Of a stretch of 34,386 nucleotides of DNA, positions 22,612 to 31,758 are shown piece by piece. This stretch comes from Stercoripulliclostridium_A sp963642145 (GTDB taxonomy: Bacteria; Bacillota; Clostridia; Christensenellales; DTU072): positions 1 through 34,386 of the forward strand of contig CAVIFU010000019.1 in the NCBI GenBank assembly GCA_963642145.1, given 5' to 3'. Positions within the stretch are counted from its first letter, which is position 1, and every line of letters starts with the position of its first letter. The notes below the pieces were generated by a model that did not search any database, was not told the origin of the DNA, and saw only the letters and a program-made list of their open reading frames with translations. The position numbers were made by a program, and so were the translations under genes.

Positions 22612-24564
22612 ATGGATAGGATGCGAGAGCTTGTAGCTCTACTCAACAAATACGCGTACGAATATTACGTATTGGACGACCCCACCGTTTCCGATGCCGA
22701 GTACGACAAACTGTACGACGAACTCGTCGCGCTTGAAAATGAGCTCGTATTTCGTCTGCCGGATTCGCCCACATTACGCGTAGGAGGCGCACCGCTCAAA
22801 AGTTTTGCCCAATACACACATAAAGCGAGATTGTATTCTCTGGACAAAGCCAAGAGTATAGAAGAGGTTGACGGCTTTTTCAATCGTATCAAAAAGGAGC
22901 TCGGCTACGTCCCGGAGATGACTCTCGAACATAAATTCGACGGGCTGACGCTGTCTTTGACGTACGATAACGGAACTCTTGTCACCGGCGCGACGCGTGG
23001 CGATGGCGAGGTCGGCGAGGACGTTACGGAGCAAGTCAAAACCATCAGGACGGTGCCTCTTACCATCAAATACAAAGGGCTGATCGAGATACAGGGCGAG
23101 GGAATAATGCGTTTTTCGGCGTTTGACGAGTACAACAAAACGGCTGAAGTCCCTCTTAAAAATCCGCGCAACGCCGTAGCCGGAGCCATACGAAACTTGG
23201 ATCCGAGAGAGACGGCTAAACGCAAATTAGACTTTTTCGCATACAACATCGGCTACCACGAGGGCGTCGATTTCGATACGCAGGCGGACATGCGAAAATT
23301 CATCATCGACAACGGCTTTTTGGTAGGCGAGCAGTTTGAGATAGTCAACGACTTGGAAACGCTGGAAGCTTCCCTTAACCGCATCGAGGCTACGCGCGGC
23401 GACTTGGATTTTCTCATCGACGGAGCCGTTATCAAGGTAAACAAAGTATCGCTGAGGTCCGAGCTCGGTTATACCGAAAAATTCCCCAAATGGGCGCTTG
23501 CGTATAAGTTCAAAGCGGTTGAAACAACTACGATATTGCGCGACGTGATTTGGCAGGTTTCGCGCACGTCCAAACTTAATCCTCTGGCGGTTTTGGATCC
23601 CGTTGACTTAATGGGCGTAACCGTCAAACGGGCTACCTTAAATAACTATTCGGATATCCAAAGGAAGGGAATTAAGATCGGATCGCGCGTACTCATACGG
23701 CGTAGCAACGACGTTATCCCGGAGATAATGGGCGTATACGAACACACGTCCGAGAGCGCTGATATTTTACCGCCGACGGTGTGCCCGGCATGCGGCGCGC
23801 CGGTAAGAGCGGAGGGCGCGTTTTACTATTGCACCAACAAAGAAACTTGCGCGCCGCGCATCATTTCGGTATTGGATCATTTTGCGGACAAAGCGTGCAT
23901 GGATATCGACGGTTTTTCCGAAAAGACCGCCGAGCAACTCTACAACGACTTGCACGTCGATACGCCGGACAAGCTCTATACGCTGACGTATGAAGACCTT
24001 ATGCGACTCGACGGATTCAAAGAGAAGAAAGCAAAAAATCTCATTGACAGCATACAAAAATCCAAACGCACGACGTTGTCGCGCTTCATATTCGCGTTGG
24101 GCATTCCGACAATAGGCAAAAAGGCGTCCAAGGAACTTGCCGCCAAATTCGTTACTCTCGGCGCGTTGATGCACGCGACTAAGGAGAGCATAACCGAGAT
24201 AGACGATTTCGGCGACGTCATGGCGGACAACGTAGTCAAGTATTTTTCATCGGCGGACAACGTCGAGATCATCAACAATCTTTTGTTTTACGGGGTGGAG
24301 TTTGTCAACGAGGAACCGGTTACCGAGGGCGCGTTCAGCGGCAAAAACGTCGTAATCACCGGTGTTCTTTCGTCATACAAGCGTAGCCAAGCGCAAGAAA
24401 TCATACGCTCTTTGGGCGGCACGACGTCGGATACCGTTTCAAAATCCGTCAATCTCGTAATTGCCGGAGAAGACGCCGGGAGCAAGCTTCAAAAGGCGCA
24501 AAAACTCGGCATAGAAATTATTTCCGAGAAAGAATTTTTGCAAATTGTGGATAACTCAAAATAA
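22612..24564 (+). CDS. ligA: NAD-dependent DNA ligase LigA
   Basis: Seals nicks in replication and repair using NAD+. 650 aa from ATG 22612 (SD GAGGT at 22602-22606, overlapping the pcrA stop); a TTG at 22594 lies inside pcrA and is rejected. Order: Ia domain (YEYYVLDDPTVSDAEYDKLY), adenylation domain with catalytic Lys108 in LEHKFDGL (Phe where Ile or Val is common), OB-fold, a four-Cys zinc finger (CPACGAPVRAEGAFYYC...C), helix-hairpin-helix repeats and a C-terminal BRCT domain (FSGKNVVITGVLSSYKRSQA). pcrA-ligA is a common Firmicutes pair. Confidence 0.97.
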   Translation: MDRMRELVALLNKYAYEYYVLDDPTVSDAEYDKLYDELVALENELVFRLPDSPTLRVGGAPLKSFAQYTHKARLYSLDKAKSIEEVDGFFNRIKKELGYVPEMTLEHKFDGLTLSLTYDNGTLVTGATRGDGEVGEDVTEQVKTIRTVPLTIKYKGLIEIQGEGIMRFSAFDEYNKTAEVPLKNPRNAVAGAIRNLDPRETAKRKLDFFAYNIGYHEGVDFDTQADMRKFIIDNGFLVGEQFEIVNDLETLEASLNRIEATRGDLDFLIDGAVIKVNKVSLRSELGYTEKFPKWALAYKFKAVETTTILRDVIWQVSRTSKLNPLAVLDPVDLMGVTVKRATLNNYSDIQRKGIKIGSRVLIRRSNDVIPEIMGVYEHTSESADILPPTVCPACGAPVRAEGAFYYCTNKETCAPRIISVLDHFADKACMDIDGFSEKTAEQLYNDLHVDTPDKLYTLTYEDLMRLDGFKEKKAKNLIDSIQKSKRTTLSRFIFALGIPTIGKKASKELAAKFVTLGALMHATKESITEIDDFGDVMADNVVKYFSSADNVEIINNLLFYGVEFVNEEPVTEGAFSGKNVVITGVLSSYKRSQAQEIIRSLGGTTSDTVSKSVNLVIAGEDAGSKLQKAQKLGIEIISEKEFLQIVDNSK

Positions 24565-24578
24565 TTTTAGTAAAATAC

Positions 24579-24606
24579 TTTACAAAGCGCGCGCACGTGT
24601 TAAAAT
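24579..24606 (+). promoter_or_regulatory. Promoter of the yicC-rpe block
   Basis: TTTACA (24579-24584), 16 bp, and an extended -10 TGTTAAAAT (24598-24606). It is the only good promoter seen before a run of ten closely packed genes. Confidence 0.55.
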
Positions 24607-24607
24607 A

Positions 24608-24655
24608 TAAGCGACTCGAAAGGGTCGCTTATTCAGTAATTCGGATAGTATCCGA
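24608..24655 (+). other. Two hairpins in the yicC leader
   Basis: TAAGCGAC/GTCGCTTA (24608-24631, 8-nt loop) would fall at the very 5' end of the transcript, and TCGGATAGTATCCGA (24641-24655) lies just before the SD GGAGG (24658-24662). Neither has a T tract. The first may stabilise the mRNA; the second could affect access to the ribosome site. Confidence 0.45.
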
Positions 24656-24666
24656 GCGGAGGTATT

Positions 24667-25536
24667 ATGCATTATAGTATGACGGGATACGGTAAGGGGA
24701 TTGCGGAAAATGAGGGACTTAAAATAGTTGTGGAAATCCGCACCGTAAACCATCGGTACTTGGATCTCTTGTTCAAGCTTCCGCGCAACTATATTTTTGC
24801 CGAGAACGAAATTCGCAAGTTACTCAAATCGGACTTGTATCGCGGTCACGCGGACGTTTATCTCAACGCCGAGGACAGCAGGGTATCGAGCGTATTCGAA
24901 CTCAATACCGCTCTTGCCGAGGTTTACAAAAACGTAGGCGCCAAGTTGGAAGAGATGGGCGTTTGCAACGACTTGACGGCGTCCGCACTCATCAAAGTGC
25001 CTGACATGGTCAAACCCGTACTCGGCGAAGAGGACGAGCTGGCGGTAACGCTTATCAAAGAAGCCACGACCAAAGCGCTCGACGCGCTCAAAGTCATGCG
25101 CCTGAGCGAGGGCGAAAAGCTTGTTGAGGACATCAAACTTAAACTCGTGACGATTTCCGACCTTGTCGATAGAATAGCGGAACGCGTGCCTGCGGTCGTT
25201 AGCAAGTATCGCACGGATCTCACCGCGCGCATTTCGGAGGCTCTCGGCGACGTCGCGTTAGACGAATCCAAACTTGCTTCCGAGGTTGCGTTCTTTGTAG
25301 ACCGCACCAATATCGACGAAGAGATCACGCGTCTTCGCGCGCACATAGCTCACTACTATGAGATAATCGATACCGAGGAGCACGTCGGCAAATCCCTCGA
25401 TAACCTTACTCAGGAAGCCAACCGCGAGGCGAACACCATTTGCAGCAAATGCAACGATATAGAGATAACCAAACTTGCCTTGATACTCAAAAACCAAATC
25501 GAAATGGTTAGGGAACAAGTGCAGAACTTAGAATAA
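24667..25536 (+). CDS. yicC: YicC/YloC family endoribonuclease
   Basis: 289-aa protein of the YicC family; E. coli YicC and Bacillus YloC are reported endoribonucleases. The start MHYSMTGYGKG and VEIRTVNHRYLDLLFKLPR are hallmarks, and the conserved C-terminal part reads DRTNIDEEITRLRAHI, GKSLDNLTQEANREANTICSKC and VEQ-like MVREQVQNLE. SD GGAGG is upstream. In B. subtilis yloC is followed by ylzA (remA), gmk and rpoZ. Here rpoZ follows directly, so remA and gmk are missing from this locus. Confidence 0.95.
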   Translation: MHYSMTGYGKGIAENEGLKIVVEIRTVNHRYLDLLFKLPRNYIFAENEIRKLLKSDLYRGHADVYLNAEDSRVSSVFELNTALAEVYKNVGAKLEEMGVCNDLTASALIKVPDMVKPVLGEEDELAVTLIKEATTKALDALKVMRLSEGEKLVEDIKLKLVTISDLVDRIAERVPAVVSKYRTDLTARISEALGDVALDESKLASEVAFFVDRTNIDEEITRLRAHIAHYYEIIDTEEHVGKSLDNLTQEANREANTICSKCNDIEITKLALILKNQIEMVREQVQNLE

Positions 25537-25564
25537 AAATAAACAAGATAGGAGAATGATCGTT

Positions 25565-25774
25565 ATGATGATAGATCCGCCCATTGACAAACTTATCCAA
25601 AAGGCACCTTGCCGTTATGCACTCGTAATCGGCGTTACCAAACGCGCGAAAGAATTGGAAGACGTAGACAGCGAAGCTCTCGAAAAATCCGGGCTCAAAG
25701 CCGTATCTTACGCCGCCAAAGAGATATACGAGGACAAAATCAAAATAGTCGTCGATAATAACGAATCCCGGTAA
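25565..25774 (+). CDS. rpoZ: RNA polymerase omega subunit
   Basis: Small subunit that helps assemble RNA polymerase. 69 aa from ATG 25565, 10 nt after GGAG (25551-25554); ATG 25556 is only 1 nt from the SD and so less likely, and ATG 25568 is also possible. The pattern PPIDKLIQKAPCRYALVIGVTKRAKEL matches the N-terminal omega helix, and VSYAAKEIYEDKI the C-terminal part. The stop overlaps coaBC as TAATG. Confidence 0.88.
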   Translation: MMIDPPIDKLIQKAPCRYALVIGVTKRAKELEDVDSEALEKSGLKAVSYAAKEIYEDKIKIVVDNNESR

Positions 25775-26943
25775 TGAAAAAGACGATAATTCTCGGCGTT
25801 ACCGGCGGAATAGCCGTATACAAATCGTGCGAGATAGTGTCGCGGTTTGTCAAACTCGGCTACGACGTGCGCGTGATCATGACCAAGAACGCCACGGAGT
25901 TCGTTTCACCGCTTACGTTCGAGACTCTTTCAAAAAACAAAGTCGTCATAGAGACGTTCGACAAAGAGCGTGAATTCGAGGTGGAACATATCGGTTACGC
26001 GCGCTTGGCGACGGCTTTTGTCATTGCGCCGGCTACCGCAAACGTGATAGGCAAGCTTGCCGAAGGCATTGCCGACGACATGCTTACCACCACGGTTATG
26101 GCAACCAAAGCGCCGGTGTACGTTTGTCCCGCGATGAACACCGGCATGTATCTCAATCCGGTAGTTGAGCGCAATATACTAACGCTCAAAGAGCGCGGAT
26201 ACCGCTTTGTAGGGCCCATCGACGGCAGACTTGCTTGCGGAGACGTCGGCATAGGCAAAATGACCGAGCCTATAGACATCGTGTCGCGCGTAGACGCGGA
26301 CCTTACGCCGAACCCCGATTATCGTGGCAAAACGGTGCTTGTCACGGCAGGCGCTACGAGCGAACCCATAGACGCGGTGCGCTTTATAACCAACAGATCG
26401 TCCGGCAAAATGGGCATGGCGATAGCGGAAGCGGTTACGGCAAGAGGCGGCAACGTCATACTCGTAGTCGGCAACGTCACCGTCGGCATTCCCAAGGGCG
26501 TAGAGGTAATAGGCGTCAAAACTACCGCCGATATGCGCAAAGCCGTCATGGACAACTTACCGCGCGCGGACGTCGTGATCATGAGCGGCGCCCCGGCGGA
26601 TTACAGGGTCAAGAACTATTCGCCGTCCAAGATAAAGGCGGAGGAACTCACTCTCGAACTTACCAAGAACCCGGACATCGCCAAGGAAGTCGGAGCCGCC
26701 AAAGGGCAGAAGAAACTTGTCGTATTCGCGGCGGAAACAGAGGATCTCATCCCGAACGCCGTCAAGAAGTTACGCTCCAAGAACGCCGATCTCATAGTCG
26801 CCAACGACGTTACGTTAGAGGGCGCCGGGTTTGACGCGGACACTAATATTGCCACACTCATTGCCTCCGACGGATCGATGACGGCTCTCGAAAAGATGAC
26901 CAAATCCGAGCTTGCGGACGTAATTTTAGACGCACTTTATTGA
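25774..26943 (+). CDS. coaBC: Bifunctional phosphopantothenoylcysteine decarboxylase/synthetase CoaBC
   Basis: Carries out two steps of coenzyme A synthesis: joining cysteine to 4'-phosphopantothenate (CoaB) and FMN-dependent decarboxylation (CoaC). 389 aa. CoaC half (1 to about 185): GVTGGIAVYKSCE, catalytic His72 in VEHIGYARLA, PAMNTGMY and Cys155 in LACGDVGIGKM. CoaB half (about 186-389): VTAGATSEPIDAVRFITNRSSGKMG, APADYRV and LTKNPDIAKEV. The start overlaps the rpoZ stop and its stop overlaps the priA start (TGATG), so translation is probably coupled. Confidence 0.97.
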   Translation: MKKTIILGVTGGIAVYKSCEIVSRFVKLGYDVRVIMTKNATEFVSPLTFETLSKNKVVIETFDKEREFEVEHIGYARLATAFVIAPATANVIGKLAEGIADDMLTTTVMATKAPVYVCPAMNTGMYLNPVVERNILTLKERGYRFVGPIDGRLACGDVGIGKMTEPIDIVSRVDADLTPNPDYRGKTVLVTAGATSEPIDAVRFITNRSSGKMGMAIAEAVTARGGNVILVVGNVTVGIPKGVEVIGVKTTADMRKAVMDNLPRADVVIMSGAPADYRVKNYSPSKIKAEELTLELTKNPDIAKEVGAAKGQKKLVVFAAETEDLIPNAVKKLRSKNADLIVANDVTLEGAGFDADTNIATLIASDGSMTALEKMTKSELADVILDALY

Positions 26944-29132
26944 TGGTTTACGAAGTAATAGTAGATATCAGCAATTCGGAAATCGATAAGGTTTTCGACT
27001 ACCACTCTCCGTTTGACGTAGACGTCGGGTACCGCGTTTTGGTGCCGTTCGGCAGACGTCAAATAGAGGGTTTTGTCATAGGCAAAAAGGAGCACGCCGA
27101 TACCCGCCACGACATCAAGGACATCATCATGAAGCTTGACGACTACCCGGTCATATTGCCGGAGATGGTCGCACTTGCGCGTCACATGTCCAAGAGCAAC
27201 TTGCGATTTATCGACTGTCTCAGACTCTTTATTCCCGCCAAACTCAGGGGCGGCAGAGTCAAGGTTCTCAAACGCAATTACCTGTATTTTAACAAAGAGG
27301 AGTACGATTCGGAGTCGGCTCTTGTCGGGATCAAATCGACCGCCAAGGCGCAACGCGGCATAATCGCACGTTTGGCTGAAGTCGAGAGCGCGCCGGAAGC
27401 GGAAATCAACGCCGAGTTTTCCGCGAGTGCCGTCAAAGCGCTGTTGGAGAAGGGCATTCTCATACGCCAAACAGTCGAGGAAAACCGCGCGCCGGACAGC
27501 TTCAAAACGGAGCGCAAAGTAGTCACTCTTACCGCCGAACAGAGTAACGCCGTAGATACGATCAACGGCGGTCAAAGCGGAACCTACTTACTACACGGAG
27601 TCACCGGAAGCGGCAAGACGGAAGTCTATATGAATCTTATAGAACGCGTGCTTGCCGAAGGGAAGACTGCGATAATGCTTGTCCCGGAAATATCGTTGAC
27701 GCCGCAAATGCTCGGATTGTTCCGTGCGAGATTCGGCGACAAAGTAGGCGTATTGCATAGCGGACTTTCGGACGGCGAGCGTTACGACGAGTGGCGCAGA
27801 CTGCTTTCGGGAGAAGCGCGCGTAGCGCTCGGAGCGCGTTCGGCGATATTTGCGCCGATAAGCAACGTCGGACTTATTATTATAGACGAAGAGCACGATT
27901 CGAGTTATGTGTCGGAGAGTAATCCGAGATACTTTACATCCGAAGTCGCGGAGTTTCGCAGAGCGTACAACGGAGCCAAACTCGTGCTCGGCAGCGCGAC
28001 TCCGTCACTCGAAACTTACCATAACGCGGTGAACGGGAAATACACTCTTGTCACACTTAAAAACAGGGTCAACGACAGGGAACTTCCCACCCTCGAAACA
28101 GTCGATATGCGTGAAGAAATCAAGCGCGGCAATACCGGCATTTTTTCCGCTCGACTCATATCGGCGTTGGAGCAAACTTTGGCTGACGGCAACCAAGCCA
28201 TGCTATTCCTCAATAGACGCGGATACGCATCGTTTTTGCGTTGCAGGGAGTGCGGATTTGTCCCGAGATGCCCCAATTGCGAGGTAAGTCTTACTTATCA
28301 CAAAGAGGACAACACGCTACGTTGTCACTATTGCGGAGCGCGGTACCGCGCCATAACCAAGTGCCCGATATGCGGTAATGAGGATATCAAAGAGGGCAAA
28401 ACGGGAACCGAAAAGATAGAATCCGAGGTCAAACGCATTTTCCCGTCCGCGCGCGTACTGCGCATGGACAACGATACCACCACAACCAAGGACGCCTACC
28501 TCAAAATACTTACGGCGTTCGGTAGAGGCGACGCGGACATTCTTGTCGGCACGCAGATGATAGCCAAGGGACACGACTTCAAAAACGTCACGCTCGTAGG
28601 CATAATAGACGCGGATCTTGCGCTGTACTATTCCGATTATCGTTCCGCGGAACGCACCTTCCAACTTATCACTCAGGTAGCAGGGCGCGCCGGCAGGGAG
28701 CAAAAGGCAGGGCGCGTAATAATGCAGACCTACAATCCGCGTCATTACGTATACGGTTTTGCCAAGCAGTACGATTACGTAGGGTTTTACAAAAAAGAGA
28801 TCAACACTCGGGAGCTTACCAAGTATCCGCCGTTCACTAAGATAGTACGCATTCTCGTGCTGTCGGAGTACGAAAACGTCGCGCGCGATTCGGCGACGAT
28901 GCTCACGTCCACTCTTGCCGAAATCAAGAAGCATGCAACGGGCATACGCAACCTTCAAAAGATGCAAGCGCCGCTCAAAAAATTACGTTCGTTTTATCGA
29001 TACCAAATAGTGTTATGGCTCGATAACGACTCGGCGGAAGAGCTGATGCCCGTAATATATGAAGTAGCAAACAACGCCAATACGGACAAAACGACCGTTT
29101 TCACGGAGATAAATCCACAACAGATGTTATAA
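26943..29132 (+). CDS. priA: Primosomal replication restart helicase PriA
   Basis: Restarts stalled replication forks. 729 aa from ATG 26943 (a TTG 3 nt upstream is less likely). Order: N-terminal 3'-DNA-binding domain (VIVDISNSEIDKVFDYHSP, GYRVLVPFGRR), SF2 helicase with Walker A GVTGSGKTEV (Lys225) and DEEHDSSY (Asp315), a cysteine-rich zinc module (CRECGFVPRCPNC, CHYCG, CPICG; eight cysteines) inserted between the helicase halves, then GTQMIAKGHDF and QVAGRAGR. Position between coaBC and def is the standard Firmicutes order. Confidence 0.97.
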   Translation: MVYEVIVDISNSEIDKVFDYHSPFDVDVGYRVLVPFGRRQIEGFVIGKKEHADTRHDIKDIIMKLDDYPVILPEMVALARHMSKSNLRFIDCLRLFIPAKLRGGRVKVLKRNYLYFNKEEYDSESALVGIKSTAKAQRGIIARLAEVESAPEAEINAEFSASAVKALLEKGILIRQTVEENRAPDSFKTERKVVTLTAEQSNAVDTINGGQSGTYLLHGVTGSGKTEVYMNLIERVLAEGKTAIMLVPEISLTPQMLGLFRARFGDKVGVLHSGLSDGERYDEWRRLLSGEARVALGARSAIFAPISNVGLIIIDEEHDSSYVSESNPRYFTSEVAEFRRAYNGAKLVLGSATPSLETYHNAVNGKYTLVTLKNRVNDRELPTLETVDMREEIKRGNTGIFSARLISALEQTLADGNQAMLFLNRRGYASFLRCRECGFVPRCPNCEVSLTYHKEDNTLRCHYCGARYRAITKCPICGNEDIKEGKTGTEKIESEVKRIFPSARVLRMDNDTTTTKDAYLKILTAFGRGDADILVGTQMIAKGHDFKNVTLVGIIDADLALYYSDYRSAERTFQLITQVAGRAGREQKAGRVIMQTYNPRHYVYGFAKQYDYVGFYKKEINTRELTKYPPFTKIVRILVLSEYENVARDSATMLTSTLAEIKKHATGIRNLQKMQAPLKKLRSFYRYQIVLWLDNDSAEELMPVIYEVANNANTDKTTVFTEINPQQML

Positions 29133-29141
29133 GGAGCAGCC

Positions 29142-29588
29142 ATGGCAATCAGGAATATTTTTCAGGAAGGCGAACCCATACTTCGCAAAAAAGCGCGCGA
29201 GGTTACGGAGTTTAACGAGCGTTTGCACACGCTCATAGACGATATGATAGAAACGTTGCACTCATCCGAGGGCGTCGGACTTGCGGGACCTCAGGTAGGC
29301 GTTTGTAAGAGGGTGATTATCGTCGAGCCGGAACCCGGAGATATTACGGAGATGGTTAATCCGGTAATATCCGATACTCACGGATCGCAGATAGGCGTCG
29401 AGGGATGCCTTTCGGTGTCGTCTTCCAAAAACGGCAAAGTCAAACGCCCGATGTACCTTACCGTAAGTTATCGAGATAGGAACGGCGCGCCTCACGTCAT
29501 GAAAGCCGAGGGCTGGACGGCAAGGATAATTTGCCACGAGTGCGACCACTTGGACGGCGTACTTTTCATAGATAAAGTAATCAGGTGA
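29142..29588 (+). CDS. def: Peptide deformylase
   Basis: Removes the formyl group from new proteins. 148 aa, normal length. The three family motifs are present: GVGLAGPQVGV, EGCLSVS (metal ligand Cys89) and HECDHLDGVLF (His132, His136). SD AAGGAG is about 7 nt upstream. The next gene, fmt, provides the formyl group, 3 nt downstream. Confidence 0.97.
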   Translation: MAIRNIFQEGEPILRKKAREVTEFNERLHTLIDDMIETLHSSEGVGLAGPQVGVCKRVIIVEPEPGDITEMVNPVISDTHGSQIGVEGCLSVSSSKNGKVKRPMYLTVSYRDRNGAPHVMKAEGWTARIICHECDHLDGVLFIDKVIR

Positions 29589-29591
29589 TAT

Positions 29592-30521
29592 ATGAAGGTA
29601 ATTTTTCTCGGAACGGGAGATTTTTCAAGGACTGTTTTGGAAGCGATATATGCTTCTCGGCACACGGTAGTGGGCATAGTATCTCAGCCAGACAAAGTCA
29701 ACGGCAGGAACGGTAAGGTAATCCCGTCCCCGGTCAAGCTGTTTGCGTCGGAACACGACATTCCTCTCTATCAGTACGAGAAGATAAGCAGGGACGGCGT
29801 TTCCGATTTGCGCGCGCTCGGAGCCGATATAATGGTAACTTCCGCATACGGGCAAATGCTCTCGGAGGAAGTCTTGGAAATATGTCCGCACGGCGTAATC
29901 AATACGCACGCGTCGCTACTGCCAAAATACAGAGGCGCTTCTCCCATACAAATGGCGCTGCTCAACGGCGACAGCGAGATAGGCACGACCATAATGCACA
30001 CCGTCTACGCCATGGATGCCGGCGATATAATTTTATCGCGATCCATACCCCTTAACGGAGACGAAAACGCGGAGTATTGTTTTGAAGCGCTTGCCGCGCT
30101 TTCCGCTACGGCTTGCGTTGAGGCTCTCGACGCCATCGAAGACGGCACTGCCGTAAGCGTACCGCAGGACGGCAGTCAAGCCACTTTTTGCAAAAAGCTT
30201 ACAAAGCAGGACGGCAAACTCGATTTCACGTTGACCGCAACAGAGCTTCACAACAGAGTCAGAGCTTTCTACGGATTCCCGTCCACATATTGTTCCACGC
30301 CGTTCGGCACCCTAAAAGTAATCAAAAGCGAGGTGACGACGTCGGACGTTCACGGCGCTCCCGGCGAAGTCGTGGAGAACAAAAAGGAACGTTTCGTCGT
30401 CGCTTGCGGCGGCAACACTTATCTTGCGTTCGTCACGGTACAGGGCGAGGGCGGCAAAGCGATGAGCGTAGGTCAATATAACTTGGGACACCGCATCGCG
30501 GTAGGCACGGTACTCGAATAA
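29592..30521 (+). CDS. fmt: Methionyl-tRNA formyltransferase
   Basis: Formylates initiator Met-tRNA using 10-formyl-tetrahydrofolate. 309 aa. N-terminal catalytic domain: IFLGTGDFSRTVLEA, YGQMLSEEVL, the active-site region NTHASLLPKYRGASPIQ (Asn104, His106), and MDAGDI. The C-terminal OB-like tRNA-binding domain starts near residue 205 (LHNRVRAFYGFPSTYC). The start follows def by 3 nt; the stop overlaps rsmB (TAATG). Confidence 0.97.
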   Translation: MKVIFLGTGDFSRTVLEAIYASRHTVVGIVSQPDKVNGRNGKVIPSPVKLFASEHDIPLYQYEKISRDGVSDLRALGADIMVTSAYGQMLSEEVLEICPHGVINTHASLLPKYRGASPIQMALLNGDSEIGTTIMHTVYAMDAGDIILSRSIPLNGDENAEYCFEALAALSATACVEALDAIEDGTAVSVPQDGSQATFCKKLTKQDGKLDFTLTATELHNRVRAFYGFPSTYCSTPFGTLKVIKSEVTTSDVHGAPGEVVENKKERFVVACGGNTYLAFVTVQGEGGKAMSVGQYNLGHRIAVGTVLE

Positions 30522-31753
30522 TGGACGCCACGCTCCTCAAAAAAAGTTATGATATTTTGAGCGACGTGCTTAGGAAGGGCGCGTACTTGAATATTGCCTT
30601 AAAGGACATCGGCAAGGACGGCGACAAAGCCCTCGTTACCAAAATAACATACGGCACGATAGAAAATTATTATAGGATAAATTATATTATTTCTTCACTT
30701 GCGCGTTCCGTAAAGCCGGCGATCAAAGTAGTGCTTGCCCAAGCAATATACTGTATTTTGTATCTTGAGATACCAAATTATGCCATTGTCAATGCAAGCG
30801 TTGATCTTACCGAAGTCATAGGCAAAAAGGAACTCAAAGGTTTTGTCAACGCCGTGCTCAAAAGGGTATCGGCAGGTAATTACGTTTTACCGGAGGCAGG
30901 CACTGCGGAACGCAAAGAGATCGAATACAATCTGCCGCGCGACGTCGTGGCGCGCGTCGAGTCCGATCTCGGTCAAGAGGCGTATAAAGTGCTTAGTCCT
31001 ACGCGATACGAAGGCGATCACGTTCGGTTGCGCGTAGGGTATTCGTCTGAAGAATTTGCTAAATTGGTACCTGAGGCTACCAAAAGTAGCGTCGGCGGTT
31101 ACTTTGTAAGACTTGACGGAACCGTCAACGAACTTATAGCGGAGGGTAAGGCTACCGTGCAATCGCCGTCATCCGTCATGGCGATAAAGGCTCTCGGCGA
31201 CGTCAAGAACAAGACGTTGCTCGATTTATGCTCGGCGCCCGGCGGCAAGGCGGTATACGCTGCGGAACTCGGAGCGCAAGTTACGGCTTGCGACATATAC
31301 GCTAAGCGACTCAACCTTGTTTCGTTGTATGCAGAGCGCATGGGCGTCAAGTTGAAAATTCAACAGAACGACGCAAAAAAATACAGAGCCGAGTGGAGCG
31401 AAAAATTCGATATAGTCACGGTAGACGCGCCGTGCTCGGGGTTGGGAGTTCTCGGCAAGCGCCCGGACATCGCGCTTCACGTCAAGTGCGCGGATTTCGG
31501 AGCGTTGGCGTCGGAGCAGTTCGCCATATTGTCTACGGCAAGCCGGTACGTCAAGCGCGGCGGCATATTGTTATATTCGACGTGCACGGTAATTCCCGAA
31601 GAGAACCGCGACGTCATAGAGTCGTTTTTGAAGGCTCACGAAGATTTCGTTTGGGACTCGGAGGGCGAGTTTGCGGCGGAAACGTCGTTGTTACCGTCCA
31701 CGCAAACGGACGGATTCTACATAGCAAGGTTAAAGCGCGTTCGGGGGCGTTGA
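30521..31753 (+). CDS. rsmB: 16S rRNA m5C967 methyltransferase RsmB
   Basis: Methylates a cytosine in 16S rRNA using S-adenosylmethionine. 410 aa. The N-terminal NusB-like RNA-binding domain (about 1-125) is followed by the methyltransferase: LDLCSAPGGKAVYAAELG (motif I), VDAPCSGLGVLGKRPDI with Cys305 (motif IV) and YSTCTVIPEENRDVI with the nucleophile Cys355 (motif VI). Start overlaps the fmt stop; rlmN follows by 5 nt. Confidence 0.95.
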   Translation: MDATLLKKSYDILSDVLRKGAYLNIALKDIGKDGDKALVTKITYGTIENYYRINYIISSLARSVKPAIKVVLAQAIYCILYLEIPNYAIVNASVDLTEVIGKKELKGFVNAVLKRVSAGNYVLPEAGTAERKEIEYNLPRDVVARVESDLGQEAYKVLSPTRYEGDHVRLRVGYSSEEFAKLVPEATKSSVGGYFVRLDGTVNELIAEGKATVQSPSSVMAIKALGDVKNKTLLDLCSAPGGKAVYAAELGAQVTACDIYAKRLNLVSLYAERMGVKLKIQQNDAKKYRAEWSEKFDIVTVDAPCSGLGVLGKRPDIALHVKCADFGALASEQFAILSTASRYVKRGGILLYSTCTVIPEENRDVIESFLKAHEDFVWDSEGEFAAETSLLPSTQTDGFYIARLKRVRGR

Positions 31754-31758
31754 GGAAC

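Noticed and set aside
31393..31758. 122-residue N-terminal extension of rlmN
   Set aside because: It is the wrong frame of rsmB, Arg-rich, and the canonical RlmN start with GAGGA SD lies at 31759.
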